Source: Cryptomeria japonica (lineage: Eukaryota > Streptophyta > Pinopsida > Cupressales > Cupressaceae). From it: a stretch of DNA of 64,000 nucleotides. The position numbers and the translations under genes were made by a program. The notes under the pieces were generated by a model. The model did not search any database, had not been told where the DNA came from, and saw only the letters and a program-made list of their open reading frames with translations. The stretch covers positions 44,529,517 through 44,593,516 of the forward strand of contig NC_081411.1 in assembly GCF_030272615.1 (NCBI RefSeq), written 5' to 3'. Of the stretch, positions 48,575 through 58,863 are shown piece after piece; positions within the stretch are counted from its first letter, which is position 1; each line of letters opens with the position of its first letter.

Positions 48575-49034
48575 GGGGTCATATGGTGTCCTAAGGGATC
48601 ATCAGACACCATAGGACCATATTGGCACCATATGGTGTACTAGGGGGTCATAGGTGTCCTAAGGGGTCATAGGACACCATATGAACCATGCCGACACCAC
48701 ATGGTGTACTAAGGGGTCATATGGTGTCCTAAGGGGTCATAGGACACCATATGACCCCTTAGGACATAATATGACCCCTAACAACACCTTAGGGGTCATA
48801 TGGTGTCCTATGATCCATTAAGACACCATATGGTGTCTTTATGGGTTGTATGGTGTCCTAAGGGGTCATATGGTGTCCTATGACCACTTAGGACACCATA
48901 TGGTGTCATTATGGATCCTATGGTAACCTAAGAGGTCATATGGTGTCCTATGACCCCTTAGAACACCATATCACCCCTTAGGTGTCTTTAGGGGTCATAT
49001 TGTGTCCTAAGGGGTCATATGGTGTCCTTAGGAC
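48575..49034. repeat. Second CATATG satellite array (short)
   Basis: 460 bases of the same GGGGTCATATGGTGTCCTAA words in both orientations, more diverged than at 42356-45400. It is followed directly by a GA-rich stretch. Confidence 0.92.
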
Positions 49035-49262
49035 CTAGAGAAAGGAGGGAGTGAGGAAGAAACTGAGGGAAAGAGGTGAGAGAGGGAATTAGATGGGTGT
49101 AAGGATGGAGAGGGAGATAGCTCGAGGGATAGGGGAATAAGAGAATTGTGAGAGCTAGAGAGGGGAGGGACAAAGAAGAGTATGTATCTATAAGAATGAA
49201 GAGCCCAAGAAGAGGTAAGGGGAGAGAGAGAATATGAGATCTAGTTCATAGAGAGAGAGATG
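49035..49262 (+). repeat. GA-rich stretch beside the second satellite
   Basis: Imperfect GA/GGA-rich purine tract ending in a short (GA)n run at 49250-49261. Confidence 0.85.
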
Positions 49263-52128
49263 GAACTACAAGGGAAGGAAGATAAAGAAGGGAGAGGTGA
49301 GATGGGGGTTTATATGTACACATTTGGCGCTCTCCCTATTTGGCACGCACCAAATGTGGAATATGGACCACATTTGGCATGCGCCAAATGGGAAAACCCA
49401 TTGATCACATTTGGTGCACACCAAATAGGGAGAGCTTCATAATGATCCGCTTTGGGAAACACCAAACCTATGGGTTGGATTTGCCTTGGGCATCCAACCC
49501 AAAGGTTTGGACGACCATTTCAGGCTAGAGACGTGTTTTTATCAAAACATTGAAAATTTTGACATATTTTTGGTCGTACTCTCCATCAGGTTTGCATGTG
49601 TTTCAATGAAGTTAAAAAAAAAATACCATGGTAAACTTGAGCTCCCTCTTAGCTATCCAACAATGTAATTTATTTCAAATTTTGATTTCATTAAGTCTTT
49701 CATCTATAATTTTTTTTGTCAGTGTGTCCATTTTTTGCCAAAAACCAACATGCACTATTTGGGGTATAGATTTTTACACATTCATCAGATTTTGAAAAAA
49801 CTTACATTTTTAGAAACTAGACTCCATTCTACACAATTTTTTTAAAAAAAGTTTTGATTAGTTTTCAATGATTTTAGGGGGGAGCACGCTCAAATTTCTA
49901 TTTTTCAGGATGTGTCCACTTCGAAAATTAGTAAAAAATCATATACTCATTAAAAAATTAGCTGAAAAATCGCATAGACTACAAGGTGTTAGCTAATTTC
50001 TCACCGAAGTGATTTTAAAAATTCAAAACAAAAGTTAACATTTTAGGGGGGCCACAACAAATGCTATGTTATGTTTTTTGCATAAAAATAGGACCACTTT
50101 TTGTGGCCCCCCTTTCTGAAGCCCTTAATCTCCACTATTTTCAAAATAAATTAGTAGTTTAGAAAGTAGACTCGAAGCACTCCAACTCTTGTTCTTGTTG
50201 CATCTTCAAATTTGGAGTGTAATTAGGTTCAATTTGTTGTTGAAGTTCAGACTTTGCTGATAGAAAAAAAAAAGTGGCATCTTAAGACCCCCTTTTGGTA
50301 CCACAACTTGGTGCGTATACCCCACTAGGCAATATCTTTGGCATGTCCTTTCTAAAAAATAATGTTTTCAATTGTGTTGCTACCAATATGTGGCATTTTT
50401 AGCTCTGTCTTTTCCATACTTTGTCTATAGTAGCAACACAATAGCCCTTACTATTATTGTACTTGCAAATACATTAGGGGGCAAGGACAACTTATTTTGG
50501 AAAATTTTGTGTCCTTCTTTGAGTATCCACTCTCCTTCCTTTAGGAGGTGTCTGTTATTGTTTGAGGATCCCCTCTCTCTTCTTTGGTAGGTGTCTATTC
50601 TTATTTGAGTCCATCTACTTCTCCTTCCTTTGGGAGATGCACATTCTTGTTTGAGGATCCTATCTTCTTCTTTTGGGATGTGTTTACATTATTTTAGCAA
50701 TCCATCATCCTTGTTTTGGGAGGTGTATATCCTTGTTTGAAGATCCTATCTCTCTTCTTTCCCTTACAAACATTAGCATAGAACATATGCTAATATTTAA
50801 GGGGGTTATATGACCTCCTAAAAGATTTAGCTTATTGATATGTGCTCCTATGATGGTATTTTTCATGACATTGCTTGAAGCTTGAGGTGTGGTTATCAAT
50901 TTTTGACTATATTGAGTAATTGTGATGCATTGGTTATTTGCTATTTTTCCATTCCAATCTCAAGAGTCTTATCAATTTCAAGGTCCGATGCAAATAGGAA
51001 CATATATCTAATCATATTGGACTATTTTTTATATTTTTCTTCCTATCTTCTATGGTTTTCTCTCTTTAGTTAATAATAATGTGATAAAATTAAAATGAAT
51101 GTGAATTGTATATCCTCTTTGAACATTTGTGCTAGCTAATTTTTATTTCAAGCCCAACCAATCATTTTCCATGTTGACATGATCCTTGACACTTGTAAGC
51201 AAAATCACTTATTTTTTATTTTTATTTGATGGATGATTTTTTATCATCCAAAAAGAACTTATAATAGCTAATTGATAAAGAACCACAAGCCTTCAAGTTG
51301 AAACCTCTTCGATTGAGAGCCAAAGGCTGAGTATCTATTCCACCACATTTCCCGAGGCATGATCCCAACCTCATCCCTTAGGATGTCGAGATCTTGTGCT
51401 CAATAAAACTTGATCCATAGTGGCTACATTTTGGGCAACATCTATGTAGGGAGCAAAGAGCACCATGACAATACATTTAATTATATTTATTAATTAAATT
51501 GAAAATCAAAATACAACTGCACAATTTTTAATTTAATTAATAAATCCAAAATTCAGTCTAATCAAAGTGCATAGACAATGGTTCCATTTAAAATCTTTCA
51601 ACTTCAATAATAAGATTAAATGCTTTTAAACTCTTTCAACTTCAATAATAAGATAAATGCTTTTAAAAAATATTACCTTTTGAGATACTTCAACCAATCT
51701 TGTCATATGAAGGATGCTACAAGATTCTTAAACTGACCTATGGCCTTGTGGGAAAAAGGCATTTACTGCCTCTCAATATCGCTACATTTAATCCCAACCA
51801 GATTAACCAGATTAAAATTTAAAACACATGTTAATTTTTGTGAATGATTTATTATTTTTTTATCAAATGTATGTCATGAATAAATATTGAAAATGTATTT
51901 GGTTCAATGACAAAGTCCACGTAATAGGCACCTAAAAACTTGACCCTTCACTCTTCCATTAAGTAGATTTAAAAAAAAACAAAAAAATCAAATATATCAT
52001 TTTTATATATATACACTACATTCTTCTAATTGTGCTTTTGTCATTTGTTTTGTGAAGTGAGAGCATCATAAATGGTGAATATACTGAAAATCACTTGCTT
52101 CTAATTCCAATAGTGCAAAGTAGAAATC
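49263..52128. other. Non-coding DNA with palindromes and a 43 bp tandem repeat
   Basis: No gene seen. 49322-49440 has a group of ATTTGG/CCAAAT palindromes. 50046-50112 has a hairpin with arms GGGGGGCCACAA and TTGTGGCCCCCC. 50518-50765 has six degenerate copies of a 43-base unit. The remainder is AT-rich. Confidence 0.7.
50518..50765 (+). repeat. 43 bp degenerate tandem repeat, about 6 copies
   Basis: The phrase TTTGAGGATCC and variants start at 50518, 50561, 50604, 50650, 50693 and 50736 (spacings 43, 43, 46, 43, 43), each followed by a CTTC-rich part and GGGAGGTGT. Confidence 0.85.
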
Positions 52129-52232
52129 ATATACCCATTTACTTGTAAGTGTATAGTTAAGTAATTTACAGAATAAAACAATATACCCATTTTCTTGGAA
52201 GTGTATAGTTAAGTGGTTTACAGAATAAAACA
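52129..52232. repeat. 52 bp direct duplication downstream of the nuclease gene
   Basis: Two adjacent copies (52129-52180 and 52181-52232) beginning ATATACCCATTT and ending GAATAAAACA, with about 7 differences. It lies about 90 bases past the stop codon of the nuclease gene, where a 3' UTR would be. Confidence 0.9.
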
Positions 52233-52320
52233 ATGGCATATCTCTAGAAAACATGGAATCGAGTGTGAAAATCTAGTGATAATTTTATAGTCATATTGCT
52301 CCCCTGTCTGGATGACTTGA

Positions 52321-53519
52321 TCAAAAAATGCGGTTTAGAGTTGCAGCCAACCTCACACCTCCTTTTGCAAGTTGTTCTTCAATGACAGGCAGACGAGAGA
52401 GGAAATAATCATCTGCAATTGAATTTCACTTTCATGGCCTCAACGCTGAAATGGTGTAAAATTTTAACTGGTAAAAACTAGACTAGGGGAGCTTACCCTT
52501 CAAAACACTGTCAGCAGGAGCATCTTTGTACGCCCAATTGCAAGCTAGACCAACGCTTTCCATTCCATACCTAATGCCAAAATGACAAGTGCAACAAATC
52601 AACCTCCTCGGTAAAAACATATTAGACATGCAAATGAATGGCTAGTTCTGGTTATTGTGGACGGATATCTCAATAAACTGCACTGATTCAAACTTATAAC
52701 AAGTTTTGATTGATTGTAATATATTACACATCTTTCAAAAAAACCCTTTTTTTGATTAGGTGAACAGGGATTTTGAAAGGACCTAGACCTTTGTAAACTT
52801 TTGTAGAGAATGAAAATAACCCTTGTTTAGACCTAAGATAATATATTGTTTAATTGAACTTCTACATCTACTACAGATAGGGATGCTCATTGGTGACTTA
52901 ACAAAAGACATTTGATGTTAAATTTAAAAAAAAATTCATATCATTTCCATCCTTTAGTTATCTTGTACAAAACAATCTGCTCGTAGTTAAGAAAATTTAC
53001 ACAATAGTAATAGACTAAAGAGTTGATAATTTATAGCAACATTCTTCAGGTCACCCAGTTGAGTTCATTTGAGCATAATGAAATGCAAGTGAAAGAACAT
53101 GTAGGTTTGTAGGCAAGGTAAATTATTTAAACTTACACCCTGAGTTTTCAGTAAAAAAATATATTATGAGAAAGTTTATCCTTCACTTCACTTCTTTTTT
53201 TTTCTGAGAATTTTGAATTTTCTTATAAATCAGCCATGCAAACTTTAATATAATCTCAATTTGCCCTAATTTTTTTTTAAAGATTTTTGGACATTTTTTT
53301 TGCTGCAGGGTTTTTAGTTGCATAATTAAATACTGAGCAAATTTTCTTTACAAGATGCACTCAATATATATTATACTATGATTTCTTTGTTTGTAAATGA
53401 TGCCTAATCAGGTTAAATAAATATCCCCCCACAATTATAAAGTGGTCTTACGGATTTGGGCAAGCAAGCCCTTTTGTGCTGGATTTCTCCCATGTTGACA
53501 CATCATTTGACCAACTATC
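52321..53519 (-). CDS. S1/P1-type nuclease, last three exons (host gene, partial)
   Basis: Three exons on the minus strand: 53519-53452 (68 nt), 52570-52497 (74 nt) and 52412-52321 (92 nt, ending TGA at 52323-52321). Each has AG acceptor and GT donor (GTAAGA, GTAAGC) and the codon phases join exactly. The joined product reads DSWSNDVSTWEKSSTKGLAC, then CPNPYGMESVGLACNWAY, then DDYFLSRLPVIEEQLAKGG and VRLAATLNRIF. This matches the C-terminal end of plant S1/P1 (ENDO/BFN) nucleases, zinc-dependent secreted enzymes that cut single-stranded DNA and RNA during senescence and cell death. No stops or frame breaks are seen. About three quarters of the protein, including all zinc ligands, lies upstream. 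The next intron contains elements F, G and H and runs past the window, so an intact gene or a 3' fragment are both possible. Confidence 0.85.
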
Positions 53520-54295
53520 CTGTTCCAAAAATGAAGAAAAGAAACGTTACTAAAAAATGCATGCACAAATATTAAATCACTCATGAAAAAGAAAGAAATT
53601 ACCTCTGCAGCAAAAAGAACTAATGAATTAGAAAATCTACCAAACTAAATCATTTTAATGTTCTGAAATATTACACAGGAATTGCTCAGCACTAACAGAT
53701 GAAGAGTATTTACTTACATATGACAGACATGATGTATGGATGCTCTCTCCTAGGTTGGGAAAATAATAAAATATTGTCTACCAATTTACAATTATATAGC
53801 TAACCATTAAAGTGGTTCAATGTGTACTGGACCATTAGGGTTATGGCATTCTATGTTCATGAACTGTTGTCACGAGGTTATGAGTTTCATTGCAAAATGA
53901 AGTGTTCGAGAGCAGATATGGGTGGAATGATCTCATGGTTGACTAAGGTGATTTGGATCATCTTGGAAGTGCCAAAGAGAAAATGCAGACCTTAAACATG
54001 AGCACACAAGATTTTGTGACGAATTAGCCTGTTCTTCCTGATGATAAATCATGGAGTTTGATCTAAAAAGTCGTATGAGCAAAAAATCTCACAGTTGAAT
54101 CTAGAAGCTATATACATTAACACTATAAACTGTGGAAATCATATGACTGCAAATTAGCCTCTTGTCACACACAAAAAATTCATCCTACCCAGACAAATTT
54201 GCTTTTTTCACAGCATTTAAGTAAATGTAAACAGACTGTGATGACTTTCAGAACAATCAGAAATCTGAGACAATCAATTTATATTGTTATTGTTT
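53520..54295 (-). other. Intron or upstream DNA of the nuclease gene
   Basis: No further exon that I can support. AT-rich intron-like sequence up to the edge of element F. Confidence 0.5.
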
Positions 54296-54454
54296 GATAT
54301 GAAGAAATATAAAACTGATTTTCTGATTTATCAGTTTGCCTTTGTAGATATGAAGATCAACTAATTATATGTATTCTGCCTTTACCGCATGTATCGTACT
54401 TCATTTCTTATACAATAATGGGAGGCGGATATATATCTTATGTCTTCATTGGAT

Positions 54455-54689
54455 TGTGCCTCCACAGGGGGTCACAATCCTATGTGGAACCACGTGGTTC
54501 CACATAGGGTCGTGACCCCTATGTGGAGCCACGATCCTTCTACACCGGCGAATATACTTTAAACCAAACATAACAATAACTAACTAGTATGTTAGTTTAA
54601 TACTAAATTAAATTACAAGTATAAAATCGAATTCCTGAGCGCTAAAACAGATTACGATTTTATAGTTACGACTGAGACTAAATTTAACA
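54455..54689 (-). repeat. 3' LTR of element F (outer edge uncertain)
   Basis: The inner edge is set by the element-sense junction of a purine tract (AGACTAAGAGGGAG) and TGTTAAATTTAGTC. The outer end is not fixed. It contains a 30-base perfect palindrome at 54479-54508. Confidence 0.55.
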
Positions 54690-54703
54690 CTCCCTCTTAG
54701 TCT
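54690..54703 (-). other. Polypurine tract of element F
   Basis: Minus-strand AGACTAAGAGGGAG immediately before the LTR TG. Confidence 0.75.
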
Positions 54704-54767
54704 TAGGAGTATAGACCTAAACTTTAATTTAGCTCAACACTAATCTCATGATAATTACATCACCTAG

Positions 54768-54925
54768 GTGTGAAGAATCATCTTGTGATTCTAAGGATAT
54801 ACTCACTTTGATATCCAATTTTAAGTATCAGCTTGTGATACTAAGGATATACTCACTTTGATATCCTTGTTATAAGTATCATCCTGTGATACTAAGGATA
54901 TACTCACTTTGATATCCTTGTTATA
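54768..54925. repeat. 50 bp tandem repeat, 3 copies, in element F 3' region
   Basis: AAGGATATACTCACTTTGAT starts at 54793, 54843 and 54894. Each unit contains two small inverted repeats (GTATCA…TGATAC and GGATAT…ATATCC). Confidence 0.9.
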
Positions 54926-55175
54926 GTATGTGCACTAACATTAATCCGCTTACATAATGTCTACTATAACTTATCATATTACTGATATTCAAATTGTCTG
55001 ATTTTCAGTTTATATGATCTTCCAAACATTTATAAGATCGTCACCTTACAATGTTAAAATACAAGTGTTCATTAACTAAAGAATCGTCACCCTTTAGGAA
55101 TGAACACAGGGAAAGGTTACATTCTTCATATACTCAAATATATGACCAAGAAGTTTACATAATTTTAGACATCAA

Positions 55176-57411
55176 TTACATTTTAACCATACCAAGATAC
55201 CTCCTGAAGTGATCAATTTTCACTCTTGCTAGGGGTTTGGTGAGAATGTCAACTGTCTGATCTCCTGTATTGACATATTCCAGTTTTATTACCTTTCTCT
55301 CTGTCATGTCTCTTCCATAGTGATATGGGATCTCAATGTGCTTGGATCTATCATGGAAAACTGGATTCAATGAGAGTTTAATGCAGCTCTGATTGTCACA
55401 ATGAATGATAGTAGGCTTCAGACTTTCACCAAACAGTCCTACTATCAATTTTCTCAACCATACGGCTTCCTTAGCTGCCATGGATGCAGCTATATATTCA
55501 GCTTGTGTGGAGCTCTGAGCTACAGATGATTGTTTTCTACAGATCCAAGATACCATAGCTGATCCTAAGTTGAAACAACATCTTGAAGTGCTCTTCCTGT
55601 CTATCACGCTTCCAGCCCAGTCTGAATCAGAGTATCCATGTAGGTTCAATGCAGTGTGTTCATAATGCAGTCCATAGTCCAAGGTACCTTGTAGATATCT
55701 CAATATATGCTTCACTGCAACCAAATGTATTTCTTTGGGTTCAACCATGTGTTGGCTAAGTGCATTTACTGCATAGCATATATCAGGTCTGGTATTGACT
55801 AGGTACATTAATGATCCAATAATCTGTCTGTATAATGTTGAATCTGCAAATTTGGAATCTGCTATAGCTTCTTTTAGTTTATGTAGGTTTGTTTCCATAG
55901 GAGATGACATTGGCTTACAATTCATCATTCCAAATCTGTTCAGAATGTCAATGGTATATTTACATTGATTCAGATAAATACCATCTGGTTTTTGCCATCC
56001 TTCTAATCCAAGGAAATAATGGAGTAGACCTAAATCCTTCATCTCAAACTTTGAAGCTAGTTCCTGTTTGCATTTTGCAATGAGATGATCTTTGCCAGTA
56101 ATTAATAAGTCATCTACATATAATATGAGTATCAACATTTCACCTTTGATTATTTTGAAATATAGATTTGGATCAGCAATGTTCTTTGAGAAACCTATCT
56201 CTAATAAGTAACTGTCAATTCTTTCGTACCATGCTCTAGGAGCTTGTTTTAATCCATACAGTGCTTTCTCTAACTTGCATACATGTGTTTTAGCATTATT
56301 TACCTCAAATCCCTCAGGTTGCTCTAGATATACTTCTTCTTCAATTGTTCCATTTAAAAATGCAGTTTTTACATCCATTTGATGGACTTTCCATCCTTTA
56401 GATGCTGCTATAGCCAGGATTGTTCTGACATAAGTGTATCGTGCAACAGGTGCAAATGTTTCTTCATAGTCAATTCCTTCCTTCTATGAGAAACCTCGAG
56501 CAACAAATCTTGCCTTATGTTTTTCTATACTGCCATCAGCAGCATGCTTAATTTTAAAGAGCCATTTAGAAGATACAATTGATTTTCCTTTAGGTCTAGG
56601 CACAATTTTCCACACATCATTCTTTAAGATAGATTGATATTCCTCTACGATGGCATCCTTCCATACTTGTTGTTTAAGAGCCTCTTCGGCACTTGAAGGT
56701 TCAACATTTATGAGTTCTGTCATTAGAGTAACATAGCTAGAAAAGTTTGAAGGTCTTTTGCTTTCTCTAACTGTTCCTCTAGGTGCTGCAAAGGATTCTG
56801 CTTCCTGTACTGTTTTAGTGGCCCATAGTGGTCTCTTCTTGGGATTCTCTGTTGTAGTGTTCTCAAGTTCCAAGGTGTTATCCTCAGGATGCTCCCTCTG
56901 AGTTTCAGAAAGAGAATCTTCTTCCAAATTAATGGAATTAGTTGGGATTTCAAGTGTGATGGAACTCCTTGTTTTGTTAATAGCTATATCTTCCTCAAAT
57001 ATGACATCTCTGCTTAATTCTATTTGTCTTTGACCAGGGATGAATATTCGGTAGGCTTTAGATGTTTCACTATATCCTACAAAAATCCCGATCTGTCCAG
57101 TAGGTTCTAATTTAGTTCTTTTCTCCTTAGGTACATGAATATAAACAGGACATCCAAATATTTTGAGATGGCTAATATCAGGTTTAATTCCAGTAAAGAC
57201 TTCTTCAGGAGTTTTGTCACCAATATGAGAGTGAGGACATCTATTTTGAATGTATACAACGGTATTAGTGGCTTCTCCCCAAACCGCAGTTTCTAGGTTT
57301 TGATCTAACAACATAGCTCTTGCCGCTTCTACTATTGTTCTATTTTTTCTTTCAGCAACCCCGTTTTGTTGAGGATTGTAAGGTACAGTGAACTCCCTCT
57401 TAATCCCAGCA
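55176..57411 (-). pseudogene. Element F copia integrase (C-terminal), reverse transcriptase and RNase H
   Basis: One frame from the G junction to the TAA at 55176, broken once by TAG at 56484-56486. The integrase core end is present (PYNPQQNGVAERKNRTIVEA with the catalytic Glu, ETAVWGEATNTVVYIQNRCP). RT follows with WKDAIVEEYQSILKNDVWKI, KARFVARGFS, QMDVKTAFLNGTIEEEVYLE, ALYGLKQAPRAWYERID and active-site YVDDLLITGKD. RNase H has YSDSDWAGSVIDRKSTS and ends VDILTKPLARVKIDHFRRYL. Integrase preceding RT places it in Ty1/copia. The upstream gag, protease and integrase zinc finger are displaced by G. Confidence 0.93.
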
Positions 57412-58850
57412 TGAAAGATCCCTGATGGATCCCCTTGCTGATCTACTGTAATTTTTAAATTAATAAACTATATTTCCCTGTGTTTCCTTTGATGGTTTTA
57501 GAGAATAGACAGAAGTTGCAGAAGGTTTGTTTATTTTTGTGTTTTTGATAGTTTTTCAGCAAGTAATAATTGAAGAACAAGTACATGAAAAGAGTACTGG
57601 AAATAAATGTTCATACACAGCCAAATCAGAATCGTACCAAGCAGATTTCTGATTATTTAAATCAAATAATTATCCAGATAGTGATTCCAAACAATTCCAG
57701 GAAGATTATAATAACAATGAGTCCAACCTGGATGAAGAGTGAATACTGTAATCAAGAAGGAGGCTGCGGCAAACATACAAAGCTCTTACATAGCTCCACG
57801 TGGGAAGAGAAATGGCTGCAAAGTATAGCCATACGGCTGTTAGGTGACGCCAAGCTGGAAACCCCAATCTCCATGCTGAACCCTAACTCTGTCCACTGAA
57901 TCCTCCAGAAAAGATGTCGTACCAACTCTAAGGCACTGAAAACTGAATGCAAGAACCAAATAACCATTGTGCTGGGGGCTACATCCCAGACAAGCAAGAC
58001 CCTGGGGTTTTCGTCCCAGATGCTGAATCACTCTCCAGAGCAAATTCTCCAAATCAAAGATAAAATGTGTAAAAAGATGGATGATAATTAGGTTACCATC
58101 TCCTTATAACTCCTCCCCTCTAGCTCGAACCCTAAAAGAGTATGAAAAGTGCGCTTAGGCTTATAAAGTCTTATTTCTCATTTTTAGTTGCCAAGTATAG
58201 AGAAAACGCCACTTTTTTAATATAAAAGAATTCCGTTCATCAAAAGGGTCCCTGACAAATGGGAAACATTTAGAAAAGTTCAAGACCTTTCCAACGAGCT
58301 ATAACACATGGGCATATGCATCCAGATGAAGCCAAAAACCCCTTATTACTCCAAAATGGCTATAAACATAGCCTTATTTAATTAATTAAACGCTAACTTA
58401 GGAAATATTTAAATATATTAAAAAAAAACCCAAATAGCTACATAAGGCTCAAATGACTCCAAAAGCCTGAAACGAAACCTGTCACCTTTCTGTGACTGAT
58501 GTTGGAAATCATGGATCAACTGGCAGTCTCATCCCTAAAATCTAGGGATGCTCCTAGAAACTAGGAAACACACCCAAATCTCTTGAAACTGAAACCAAGG
58601 AATGGTCTCATGGAACCCCAACCCTGGATGCTATCACAACCTCCTAAAAAGTAGCAACTGCCTCCTAAAATGTAGGAACTGCTTCCTAAAATCAAGGAAA
58701 TGCTCCAAACTAGTCTACTACTACCAAAAACACCAAATCCAAACACTGAATATCCTGACTGAGTCTCTATCCACCATTGCCAGCCTACAAGACTCCATAA
58801 TAGGCTAACTCACATGTCTCTGTTGTCCACTCGAGAAAGGGGACATGACA
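57412..58850 (-). repeat. 3' LTR of element G (left copy)
   Basis: 1439 bp, TGAAAGATCCCTGATGG to GGGGACATGACA; element-sense TG...CA. 57412-58256 pairs with 62141-63009. The outer ~590 bases have no partner in the window because H interrupts the right copy. Confidence 0.88.
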
Positions 58851-58863
58851 ATCCTCCCCTCTC
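58851..58863 (-). other. Polypurine tract of element G
   Basis: Minus-strand GAGAGGGGAGGAT before the 3' LTR start TGTCATGTCCCC. Confidence 0.85.

Larger units (their letters stand above)
54296..57411 (-). mobile_element. Element F: copia retrotransposon, 3' part
   Basis: Minus-strand copia element, with integrase C-terminal part, RT and RNase H, a 3' untranslated region with 50 bp repeats, a polypurine tract and a 3' LTR. It is cut at 57411 by element G; its 5' half would lie beyond the window. The outer (left) LTR edge is uncertain, somewhere at about 54296-54455. Confidence 0.8.

Noticed and set aside
53712-53749. Possible nuclease exon with the reading SIHHVC between AG and GTAAGT
   Set aside because: It recalls the nuclease HHVWD motif, but is only 38 bases, lacks the key Trp and Asp, and the ~30 residues that should follow before the next exon are missing.
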